Counted from the first letter of the stretch, positions 1 to 6,096 are shown. The stretch is 22,506 nt of DNA from Desulfovibrionales bacterium (GCA_012727515.1 JAAYGZ010000041.1:1-22506); one strand, 5' to 3'. The notes: generated by a model from the sequence alone, not told the origin. Made by a program: numbers and translations.

Positions 1-16
1 GGATAGGAAGTGATCA

Positions 17-382
17 CTATTTTTCTGCACCATCTGCAGCAGCGCAGAACAAACGCATCGCAACCAGCGTATCATGGCAAATTTTTTCCAGTTCCTGCCT
101 CTTGGCTGTTACAGTACCCATGTTCTCAGTTTTAGCAGCGCGTTCCAACTCCTGTGCTGCCTGGTTAAGGCGCATAGCCCCTACTGTGGCTGATGAACCT
201 TTCAGAGAATGGGCGATCCGGCTGATATGATAGATATCGCTCTCGCTTTCATATTGGAGGATACTGGCCAGTTTCTGGGGAGCATCGGTTTGGAACAGCT
301 CAAAAAGATTAGCCAGGAGTTCTTTGTCTCCGGCCATACACTCCAGCGCTTCTTCCAGGTTAAGTAAGGGAAGTTCAGACAA
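17..382 (-). CDS. Hpt-domain histidine phosphotransfer protein
   Basis: Small stand-alone phosphotransfer protein of about 121 residues. The motif AHSLKGSS puts the phosphorylatable His at about residue 58, followed by the conserved Lys-Gly. The rest is a helical bundle with no kinase or receiver domain. Such proteins shuttle phosphoryl groups between hybrid sensor kinases and response regulators in the cytoplasm. I chose a TTG start at 380-382 because GAGGAGG lies five bases upstream. The longer reading from GTG at 413-415 has no ribosome site and begins in the flank of a terminator hairpin. The gene follows the M23 peptidase on the same strand but sits behind that terminator, so its transcription may depend on read-through. 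No partner kinase is in the window. The Hpt call is firm, the pathway is unknown. Confidence 0.88.
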   Translation of the reverse strand: MSELPLLNLEEALECMAGDKELLANLFELFQTDAPQKLASILQYESESDIYHISRIAHSLKGSSATVGAMRLNQAAQELERAAKTENMGTVTAKRQELEKICHDTLVAMRLFCAAADGAEK

Positions 383-404
383 CGTATCCTCCTCTCTGTA
401 GTAT

Positions 405-450
405 CTTAAAAGCACAAAACCCCTTGGAGCTTCTTGGACTCAGGGGTTTT
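405..450 (-). terminator. Intrinsic terminator after the M23 peptidase gene
   Basis: An 8-bp perfect stem, AAAACCCC at 416-423 and GGGGTTTT at 443-450, is followed on the minus strand by a T-rich tract (TTTTGTGCTTTT). It lies just after the stop codon of the M23 gene and about 35 bases before the proposed TTG start of the Hpt gene. Confidence 0.85.
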
Positions 451-474
451 ATGTTCTGTGCATAGGCGGAGCAC

Positions 475-1887
475 TTAGTGCTGGGTTGGCACTGTTTCCA
501 GGCTTGCGGTGTCCAGAGATTCAAGCCTGGGCTTAAATGAGGCAACAAACGCTTTAAATGCAGGCATTTCCTTGGCAGCAATGGGTTCTGCAGGAAGAGT
601 TTTTAAACTTAGGGGGTTAATTAACGCTCCGTTCTTTTTCATACGAAAATCAAGGTGCGGGCCTGTGGCATAGCCAGTGCTGCCAACATAGCCAATGGTC
701 TGCCCCTGCTTAACTTTGGCGCCTTTTTTGGAGTTTGCAGCAAATTTGCTCATGTGATTATAGATTGTTTCATAACCATTGCTATGAATAACCCGCACAA
801 ATCGTCCCTGAGAGTTATTAAAGGCAGCTTCTGCAATGACTCCGTCAGCAACAGTATAAATAGGCGTGCCTGTGGGCGCAGCATAATCAATCCCCTGGTG
901 CGGGCGACGGTATTTGAGGATCGGGTGCAGGCGACTCATGGAATAGCCAGAGGAAATACGGGTAAAAGACAACGGCGCTTTAAGAAATGCCTTGCGCAAC
1001 GGGCGACCTTCATGGTTGTAGTAGGCTGTGTTGCCCTGTTTATCTGTGAAGCGATAGGCATAATATGTCTGGCCATTATTGGTGAAACTTGCAGCCAGCA
1101 TGTGGCCATAGCCAATCAATTTTCCTTCACGCGAGCGTTTTTCAATGACCACTTTAAAATTATCGCCAGTGCGCAGATCACGGACAAAATCCACATCATA
1201 GGCAAAAACATTGGCCAGGCGCAGCGCCAGCTCATCGCTTTCCCCAGCAACCTGCACTGCCCTGAACAAACTGTTTTCAATAACTCCACTGACTGTTTCT
1301 GTTTCTATGTCATAGGGAATTGCTTCGCGGCGGAACTCATAGCCGTCTTCAGTCATGGACACGACCAACCGTTCTGTATCATCAATCTCATATTCCAGAC
1401 CAACCAGGGCATTGTCCGAATAGATCATGGTCCAGGGCTGTCCGGCCTTGAGCTTGCTCAGCGAGTAGGTTTTCTTGCTCTCGTCACATAAGGAATATAT
1501 CTCGGCCAGCCTTAAATGTCCTTCCAGCAGGGTGGACGGAGAATCACCGCTCTTAATCAGATCAGTCATGCGCGTGATTGTGGGCTCGGCAGGGGCTTGG
1601 GCCTCAGGCAATTCCTCTTCAGAATTCGCGGAGTCAGAACTGCATGGGTCTGGCTGGCTTTCTTCTTCTCCAAAAGAAAATATTTTGCCCTCAGTCAGTT
1701 CCCAGGCTGTGCGATCCACACTGGATTGGGTTTCATTCGGGTAGAGAACGTGAAAAAAGAAGGCAAAACCCATGACAGCCATACCCAAAGCAACGGTAAA
1801 GGAGAGGGTGAGGCGGGAGGCCAGAGAGCGCGGGCGAGGATACATGGATTGTGCTTTGCGCTGGATGATGCGTTTATTTTTTGGCAT
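475..1887 (-). CDS. M23-family peptidoglycan metalloendopeptidase, membrane-anchored
   Basis: A 470-residue protein. A basic N-terminus is followed by one hydrophobic segment (about 26-49), so it is probably an inner-membrane-anchored periplasmic protein. An acidic linker (72-102) leads to an OapA/Csd3-type LysM-like region (about 105-190), a central segment, and a C-terminal LytM/M23 domain (about 310-430). Visible M23 residues are His330 and Asp334 in HQGIDYA, His378 in YNHMS and His411 in GPHLDFR. The family normally has HxH at the last site, and here the second His is Asp413. Such enzymes cleave peptide cross-links in peptidoglycan during growth or division. The ATG at 1885-1887 follows AAGGA with only two bases between. 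A weak promoter-like pair, TTGAGC and TATGCG with 17 bases between, lies at 1986-2014. Transcription ends at the terminator at 405-450. Confidence 0.9.
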   Translation of the reverse strand: MPKNKRIIQRKAQSMYPRPRSLASRLTLSFTVALGMAVMGFAFFFHVLYPNETQSSVDRTAWELTEGKIFSFGEEESQPDPCSSDSANSEEELPEAQAPAEPTITRMTDLIKSGDSPSTLLEGHLRLAEIYSLCDESKKTYSLSKLKAGQPWTMIYSDNALVGLEYEIDDTERLVVSMTEDGYEFRREAIPYDIETETVSGVIENSLFRAVQVAGESDELALRLANVFAYDVDFVRDLRTGDNFKVVIEKRSREGKLIGYGHMLAASFTNNGQTYYAYRFTDKQGNTAYYNHEGRPLRKAFLKAPLSFTRISSGYSMSRLHPILKYRRPHQGIDYAAPTGTPIYTVADGVIAEAAFNNSQGRFVRVIHSNGYETIYNHMSKFAANSKKGAKVKQGQTIGYVGSTGYATGPHLDFRMKKNGALINPLSLKTLPAEPIAAKEMPAFKAFVASFKPRLESLDTASLETVPTQH

Positions 1888-2052
1888 AGTCCTTGGTCGT
1901 GGTTTAAGGTTTGCTCACGAAGTGGAGAAGCGTGGTTCTCCGTCTCAAGCGGCTTTGCGCAGATTTCAAGGCAAAAGATTGCGCACGCATACCTATCTTG
2001 GCGACAATGCTCAAGCAGAAGTTTGGAGAGCAGAGCAAAAAATGGATTTTGA

Positions 2053-2086
2053 ACAAAAAAAAGCCCTGATGCAGAACACCAGGGCT
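2053..2086 (-). terminator. Strong intrinsic terminator of the ORP-like cassette
   Basis: Inverted repeat with arms at 2062-2071 and 2077-2086 (one G-T pair, five-base loop), followed on the minus strand by a run of eight T. It lies 25 bases past the stop codon of the receiver-like gene and separates the seven-gene cassette from the M23 gene. Confidence 0.93.
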
Positions 2087-2111
2087 ATGTGGAGCCAGGA
2101 ATTTATACCAA

Positions 2112-2471
2112 TCAGACCAGGCCAAGAAGATTGCGCAGCTTCTCAGCAACAGCAGCCCCATCTGTCTGCACAGGCTCTGCAGGAACAGAGCAGAGAATGC
2201 CCAGGCCTTCGCTCCCTTCATGAAATACAGTTTCTGCCTGATCTATAATAACCGCAGTATTGATCATGGCATTGACACGCAAGAGTTGTGCAACAAATGT
2301 CGCGTAGGTCAGCCCAGGCATGGTTCCATCCACCACAAGTAAATCCCAGGTTTCTGTCTTGGCCTGCGCCAGGACAGCGGCTTCAGTATCCAGCCAGTCC
2401 TGAACCAGGCCCAGACCAGCGGCAAAATCAAGTAACGCTTCTTTGCGATGGGTCAAAACAGCTATGCGCAT
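2112..2471 (-). CDS. Degenerate receiver-like protein, last gene of ORP-like cassette
   Basis: A 119-residue protein with an alternating alpha/beta layout that recalls a CheY receiver. It starts with a beta strand (MRIAVLTH) and has DLLVVDGTMPG at 43-53, where Asp48 sits at the phosphoacceptor position. The acidic pair after the first strand is missing (Thr7-His8 instead). The conserved Lys of the fifth strand is also not evident (SVPAEP at 95-100). I therefore read it as a receiver-like fold that probably does not take part in ordinary phosphotransfer. The ATG at 2469-2471 is preceded by GGAG at six bases. It lies 20 bases after the NifX-type gene and directly before the cassette terminator. 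Function is unknown. The neighbours suggest a protein-interaction role with the ATPases or cluster proteins. Confidence 0.72.
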   Translation of the reverse strand: MRIAVLTHRKEALLDFAAGLGLVQDWLDTEAAVLAQAKTETWDLLVVDGTMPGLTYATFVAQLLRVNAMINTAVIIDQAETVFHEGSEGLGILCSVPAEPVQTDGAAVAEKLRNLLGLV

Positions 2472-2491
2472 GACATGCTCCGGGAAAAATG

Positions 2492-2875
2492 TTAGTGTCC
2501 GCCACCGCCACCACAGGTGTATTCTGGAGTAAAACGGGTCAGAGCGTTTTTAAGCAGTGCATCTACTGCAATGCCCACTGTAGGCGCCCCGGCAGCATAA
2601 TACACATCAACACCGACCTGGTTAAAGCCCATCAGAGGTCGCATACCCATGCCGCCGGCAATGAGCACGGTCACGCCATTTTGCGCTAAATGATTAACCG
2701 GAGCCATACAGCCACCCTGTTGATGCGGCACATTGGGCAAGGTACTTACCTGGGTCACTGCACCGTTTTCTATGTCAATAATGGTGTAAAGGTCGCAATG
2801 ACCAAAATGGGCACCCAGTTCTGCCTCCAGGCCACCAGGCGTAGAGGAAGGAACCGCAATTTTTGCTTTGTCCAT
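2492..2875 (-). CDS. NifX/NifB-type (MTH1175-like) metal-cluster-binding protein
   Basis: A 127-residue single-domain protein of the dinitrogenase iron-molybdenum cofactor family. It starts with KIAVPS and has GAHFGHCDLYTIID (about 21-34) at the place where relatives carry a RFGR-type motif, and a Gly-Gly-Cys at 54-56. Relatives bind Fe-Mo or other sulfur-bridged metal clusters. The Desulfovibrio orange protein, which carries a Mo-Cu-S cluster, belongs to the same superfamily. The extreme C-terminus is Cys-Gly5-His (121-127), a possible extra metal ligand set. The ATG at 2873-2875 follows AAGGAG at ten bases. It lies between the second ATPase gene and the receiver-like gene. Family is clear from sequence, the bound metal is inference. 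Confidence 0.85.
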   Translation of the reverse strand: MDKAKIAVPSSTPGGLEAELGAHFGHCDLYTIIDIENGAVTQVSTLPNVPHQQGGCMAPVNHLAQNGVTVLIAGGMGMRPLMGFNQVGVDVYYAAGAPTVGIAVDALLKNALTRFTPEYTCGGGGGH

Positions 2876-2909
2876 AACAAAGATTCTCCTTAAACAATAT
2901 GATAAATGG

Positions 2910-3791
2910 TTATCCCAAAAACTGGGTAATTGTGTGCCAGGCCTGGCGCACTCCTGTGGTCAGCGCTGAATCCGGGCCTTCTGTCACTGCCTGGCGCTGA
3001 ACCATGGCCTGGGTCACCTGCTCATCATGGGGCAGGTGTGCAAGCAGGGCATAGCCTTTTTGTGCGCAAAGCGCATCAATGCGAGCAGTATGCTCTGGAT
3101 TTAAGTCATATTTATTAATAATAACCGCGACCTTGGTCCGAAAATGGTCACACAGTCCTGTGACGCGCTCCAGATCATGAACACCAGACGGGGTGGGTTC
3201 GGTAACAACCACAGCCAGATCAGTCTGCGACAACGAGGCAATAACAGGACAGCCAATGCCCGGAGCACCGTCACACAGAATCAAATCCAGATTCTGAGCC
3301 TGCGCAAGGTTGCGGGCTTCTTTTTTAAGTCTGGACACTAAAAGTCCGGAATTTTCTTGTCCGGGAAAGAGCTGGGCATGAATCATGGGACCAAAGCGGG
3401 TATCACTGTGATACCAGGTGCCGCAATGACGCGACGGAAAGGCAATGGCCTGTTCCGGACAAAAAGCCACGCACACCGAACAGCCTTCGCAGCGCGTAGG
3501 TACAACCTGACAGACATTCCGGTCTGCCAGGCTCACCGGAGCAATGGCCTCATACCGGCACATGGAAGCGCAGATGCCGCATCCCGTGCACAGGTCAGGG
3601 TTAATGATGGCCTCATGGCCGGAAAAAAATTGTTCTGTGCGTAAGGGGCCAGGGGCCAGCAATAAATGCAGGTCCGGAGCATCCACATCCAGATCACAAA
3701 TGACCTTATTTTCAGCCAGATGGGCAAAGGCTGCTGTCAGTGAGGTTTTTCCAGTGCCGCCTTTGCCGCTGATAACAACAATCTCACGCAT
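2910..3791 (-). CDS. MinD/Mrp-family P-loop ATPase with inserted 2[4Fe-4S] ferredoxin domain (second copy)
   Basis: A 293-residue protein. The deviant Walker A motif SGKGGTGKT lies at 8-16. A bacterial ferredoxin domain inserted at about 62-118 has two CxxCxxC(x3)C sets (Cys68, 71, 74, 78 and 101, 104, 107, 111). A Walker-B-like region, DGAPGIGCP, lies at about 174-182. ATPases of this type occur in the Desulfovibrio ORP clusters and near NifX-family genes, where they are thought to load or position metal clusters or partner proteins. The start at 3791 is chosen over an upstream in-frame start because AGGAGG precedes it and the protein then begins at the first beta strand. Its ATG overlaps the end of the preceding ATPase gene by eight bases, so translation is coupled. 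Confidence 0.92.
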   Translation of the reverse strand: MREIVVISGKGGTGKTSLTAAFAHLAENKVICDLDVDAPDLHLLLAPGPLRTEQFFSGHEAIINPDLCTGCGICASMCRYEAIAPVSLADRNVCQVVPTRCEGCSVCVAFCPEQAIAFPSRHCGTWYHSDTRFGPMIHAQLFPGQENSGLLVSRLKKEARNLAQAQNLDLILCDGAPGIGCPVIASLSQTDLAVVVTEPTPSGVHDLERVTGLCDHFRTKVAVIINKYDLNPEHTARIDALCAQKGYALLAHLPHDEQVTQAMVQRQAVTEGPDSALTTGVRQAWHTITQFLG

Positions 3792-4653
3792 GATCTGCCT
3801 CCTGGGCCATCTGACGTATGCTCTGGCCAAGTGCAGTAAACTGCTGGCGCATCTGGTCGTCTCGTTCAGCCAGGATACGCCCGTGGGAATAGTGCTCGGC
3901 AATATCTCTGCGATACGGAATTTCTGTCAGCACAGGCAGGTTATGCTGGGCGCAGAAATCATAAACCCGTGTATCACCCAGACCAGCACGATTAATGACC
4001 ACACCCATGGGCTTGGCATACGGCGCAAAAGCTTCCCAGGCCAGGGCAAAATCATGAAAGCCAAAAGGTGTTGGCTCTGTGACCAGCACAATGACATCAG
4101 CATCAGCCACTGCGGTCATGGCCGGACAACTGACTCCGGGAGGCGCATCCACAAGCACGTCATAGCCATGCTGAGCGCTTTGAGCACGCATGTGGGAACG
4201 CACATGGCGCATCAGTGGCGGACTCATGGCTTCACCAATGCGCAGCCGTCCTGTCAGACAATGAATATGCCCTCGACTCAGGCCCACTTCCATGACTCCC
4301 AATTCTCGGGCGCCAGGAGTAATGGCGTGTTCCGGGCAGATGGCCATGCAGCCTCCACAGCCATGACACATTTCCGGAAAGGTCATAATAACCTGGCCCA
4401 TGACTGAAATGGCCTTGAACTGACACAGTTCGGCGCATTTTCGGCAATAGGTACACAGGTCTTCGTTGACTTCAGGCACTTCCAGGGTGACTGGCTCGGT
4501 GGTCAGGATTTCAGGTTGCAAAAACAGATGCAGATTGGGTTCTTCTACATCCAGATCCACGGCCAGCACTGGCTGGGGCCAGGTGACAGCAAGAGAAGCT
4601 GTCACCGTGGTCTTGCCAGTGCCGCCTTTTCCGCTGGCAACAGCAATAATCAT
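3784..4653 (-). CDS. MinD/Mrp-family P-loop ATPase with inserted 2[4Fe-4S] ferredoxin domain (first copy)
   Basis: A 289-residue paralogue of the following gene with the same architecture. Walker A SGKGGTGKT lies at 7-15. The ferredoxin insertion at about 61-112 has cysteines 67, 70, 73, 77 and 96, 99, 102, 106. A Walker-B-like DAPPGVSCP lies at 169-177. It presumably couples ATP hydrolysis to redox or to cluster handling in the cytoplasm. Having two diverged copies side by side suggests a heterodimer, since this family works as dimers across the nucleotide sites. The ATG at 4651-4653 lies nine bases after the stop of the DUF134-NifX gene, with TAGGA upstream. The 3' end overlaps the next gene by eight bases. 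Confidence 0.92.
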   Translation of the reverse strand: MIIAVASGKGGTGKTTVTASLAVTWPQPVLAVDLDVEEPNLHLFLQPEILTTEPVTLEVPEVNEDLCTYCRKCAELCQFKAISVMGQVIMTFPEMCHGCGGCMAICPEHAITPGARELGVMEVGLSRGHIHCLTGRLRIGEAMSPPLMRHVRSHMRAQSAQHGYDVLVDAPPGVSCPAMTAVADADVIVLVTEPTPFGFHDFALAWEAFAPYAKPMGVVINRAGLGDTRVYDFCAQHNLPVLTEIPYRRDIAEHYSHGRILAERDDQMRQQFTALGQSIRQMAQEADHA

Positions 4654-4662
4654 ACATGCGTC

Positions 4663-5355
4663 CTATTTATTTGGGCTGTCCGCAAATTGGACGCGCCCGG
4701 CTTTGTACTCAGCCACTGCCTCGGCCACGGTCATGTTGTCCAGATTCTGGCCAATTTTCACCCCACCCCCTTTAAGGGCAGCAAAGGCCTTGGGGCCTAC
4801 GTATCCGGTTAAAAGCACAGATGCTCCTGCATTAATAATGTTTTCAGCAGCCTGAATACCTGCGCCCTGGGCCAGACTCTGTGAAGAGCCATTATCCACA
4901 TACGAGTAGTCCATGGTCTCGACATCAATAACAATAAAACCTCCGGCCCGGCCAAAACGCGGATCAACACGGTCGTTAAGGGTGGGGCCTTCGCTGGTAA
5001 CAGCAATTTTAGTCATACAAAGCTCCTTGTTGCGGGCCGCAACACGGCCTGGATGGAGTTGAACACACGGAAATTGTGCGTCATGGGCAATGTACAGGGC
5101 CAGCCCTTCAACCAGGGCGCGGGCCACAATATGCCTGGCATCAGTGAGGATACGGCCAAAAGTATGTCTGGACACGTGCATCCGTGCTGCCCCCTCCTCC
5201 ATGCTTAAACCCTGGTAATCGGCCAGACGCAGGGCTTCAAAGGCATCCATAGGTACATGCAGCTCTGTCAGATCGCGCAAGGGGATGCCCTGAGGCTTAA
5301 ATGAAAATGCCTTGGGGCATCCTTCAATACGTCGACATTTTTTTGGTCTGGGCAC
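4663..5355 (-). CDS. DUF134 helix-turn-helix protein fused to NifX-type cluster-binding domain
   Basis: A 230-residue fusion. Residues 1 to about 105 are a DUF134 domain: PRPKKCRRI at the start, ALRLADYQGLSMEEGA, then an HTH around 50-80. Residues 114-230 are a NifX/NifB-type domain with KIAVTSEGP, VDPRFGRAGGF and TGYVGPKAF. Known DUF134 proteins are predicted DNA-binding regulators, and NifX domains bind metal-sulfur clusters. A metal- or cluster-responsive regulator is therefore a reasonable inference. The start is GTG at 5353-5355, with AAGGAGG four bases upstream of an out-of-frame ATG that overlaps it. A second strong ribosome site and ATG inside the gene at 5014-5028 could give the NifX domain alone. 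TTGACA at 5406-5411 and a palindrome at 5371-5384 lie upstream. Confidence 0.9.
   Translation of the reverse strand: MPRPKKCRRIEGCPKAFSFKPQGIPLRDLTELHVPMDAFEALRLADYQGLSMEEGAARMHVSRHTFGRILTDARHIVARALVEGLALYIAHDAQFPCVQLHPGRVAARNKELCMTKIAVTSEGPTLNDRVDPRFGRAGGFIVIDVETMDYSYVDNGSSQSLAQGAGIQAAENIINAGASVLLTGYVGPKAFAALKGGGVKIGQNLDNMTVAEAVAEYKAGRVQFADSPNK
5014..5028 (-). promoter_or_regulatory. Internal ribosome site and start codon between DUF134 and NifX domains
   Basis: AAGGAG at 5023-5028, a six-base spacer and ATG at 5014-5016 lie in frame inside the fusion gene, exactly at the domain border (Met114). This would yield a free NifX-type protein of about 117 residues besides the full fusion. The match to a ribosome site is seen directly, its use is inference. 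Confidence 0.6.
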
Positions 5356-5370
5356 ATGCCCTCCTTGTTT

Positions 5371-5411
5371 TGCTCAAATGAGCACCTAAGCGTGAGTAAA
5401 CCCACTGTCAA
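5371..5411 (-). promoter_or_regulatory. Candidate internal promoter and operator before the DUF134-NifX gene
   Basis: On the minus strand a perfect TTGACA (5406-5411) lies at the end of the Gly-rich gene. At 17 bases spacing the -10 position reads TAGGTG, a poor match. It is partly overlapped by a perfect 14-bp palindrome, TGCTCA-2-TGAGCA, at 5371-5384. A good -35 with a poor -10 and a palindrome suggests a regulated promoter. The palindrome ends five bases before the Shine-Dalgarno sequence. Confidence 0.45.
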
Positions 5412-5416
5412 TATGT

Positions 5417-5686
5417 TTAGTATCCGGCCTGCCCCATTTCTCGCAGGCACGAACCGTCTCGCCGCCGTCGCCCCATGCCACCAGCAGGGCTGGAACCAGC
5501 ATCCACGCCAGTTCCCGGATCAATCCCTGCTCCGGCGCCACGACCAGCACCCATGCCAGCACCGCGTCCAGCGCCACGCTGGCCCCTGCATCCAGCTCTT
5601 CCTTGACCGCCACCGCGCCCGGCTCCGCTGCCTTTACCTGCTGCATTTCCTCCACGTCCTTGTCCTTGCTGTCCTTGTCTGGGCAT
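5417..5686 (-). CDS. Small Gly/Arg-rich protein, DUF5320-like in context
   Basis: An 89-residue low-complexity protein, mostly Gly, Arg, Ala and Gln, with GRG- and GAG-type repeats, two cysteines (33 and 80) and an Arg4 run near residue 73. No globular domain is recognised. Short Gly-rich proteins of the DUF5320 type commonly sit beside DUF134 and NifX-family genes, so the context fits that group, but I cannot confirm homology by eye. The reading frame is chosen because AAGGAGG lies seven bases before the ATG at 5684-5686, a near-consensus ribosome site. Overlapping ORFs in other frames lack one. It lies between the DUF134 gene (11 bases) and the DUF134-NifX gene (61 bases). Function unknown. 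Nucleic-acid or metal-cluster contact are both possible. Confidence 0.7.
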   Translation of the reverse strand: MPRQGQQGQGRGGNAAGKGSGAGRGGGQGRAGCRGQRGAGRGAGMGAGRGAGAGIDPGTGVDAGSSPAGGMGRRRRDGSCLREMGQAGY

Positions 5687-5697
5687 AATGCACCTCC

Positions 5698-6021
5698 TTA
5701 CGTTGGAATTTGGGATGACTCATGAGAAACTTTTGGCAGATCAGTTTCAATGCGAATAGCAAAGCCCTGAGACAGAGCTTTGGCAACCTGAGTACGGGCC
5801 AGAGCCAGAATGCGACACAAGGTAGGGCGAGACACGCCCATGCGCTGCGCTGCTTCTTCCTGACTCAAACCCTGCGCATCCACCAGGCGCAAGGCTTCCA
5901 GGCCATCCAGGCCAATGACCACACCACGCAGGTGACGCATGGATACGCCCACTGGCTTAAAGACCGTAATTTCTGGTGGTTCAGCCACAAATCTGCATTT
6001 TCGTCTGCGTCCGCGTCCCAT
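5698..6021 (-). CDS. DUF134 family helix-turn-helix regulator
   Basis: A 107-residue stand-alone DUF134 protein. It has a basic N-terminus with one Cys (GRGRRRKCR), then a LEALRLVDAQGLSQEEAA block and a helix-turn-helix around 51-83 (QRMGVSRPTLCRIL). The family is predicted to bind DNA and is often found with NifX-family proteins. It is the first gene of the cassette. The ATG at 6019-6021 follows AAGGATGG. A sigma70-like promoter with a 14-bp palindrome across its -10 box lies directly upstream, which suggests autoregulation. A second DUF134 domain occurs two genes downstream in the fusion protein, so the cassette may have two regulators of related but different specificity. That last point is inference. 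Confidence 0.9.
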   Translation of the reverse strand: MGRGRRRKCRFVAEPPEITVFKPVGVSMRHLRGVVIGLDGLEALRLVDAQGLSQEEAAQRMGVSRPTLCRILALARTQVAKALSQGFAIRIETDLPKVSHESSQIPT

Positions 6022-6040
6022 AATCCATCCTTATTTTGAA

Positions 6041-6078
6041 ATTATGTTCATAATAGAACCGCTATTTCATGCTGTCAA
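6041..6078 (-). promoter_or_regulatory. Sigma70-type promoter with 14-bp palindromic operator for the ORP-like cassette
   Basis: On the minus strand a perfect TTGACA (6073-6078) is followed after 17 bases by TATTAT (6050-6055, five of six matches). A perfect palindrome, ATTATG-2-CATAAT (6041-6054), covers five of the six -10 bases and the region toward the start site. A repressor bound there would block the polymerase. The first gene made from it encodes a DUF134 DNA-binding protein, the natural candidate. Confidence 0.75.
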
Positions 6079-6096
6079 GAGCCAGGGAGTAAAGAA

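Noticed and set aside
655..1491. Long plus-strand ORF of 278 residues
   Set aside because: It lies antisense to the well-supported M23 peptidase, has no ribosome site and no family resemblance.
1516..2248. Overlapping plus-strand ORFs across the M23 start and its leader
   Set aside because: They run antisense to the M23 gene, its leader and the cassette terminator, and show no recognisable domain.
3544..4407. Plus-strand ORF of 287 residues
   Set aside because: It is antisense to both ferredoxin-MinD ATPases, whose motifs are unmistakable.
5386..5655. Alternative minus-strand ORF (89 residues, Val/Ala/Leu-rich) overlapping the Gly-rich gene
   Set aside because: It has no ribosome site, while the Gly-rich frame has AAGGAGG at good spacing.
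5683..5691. Short palindrome GCATAATGC at the start codon of the Gly-rich gene
   Set aside because: Nine bases with a one-base centre, arising around the ATG. It is too short to call.
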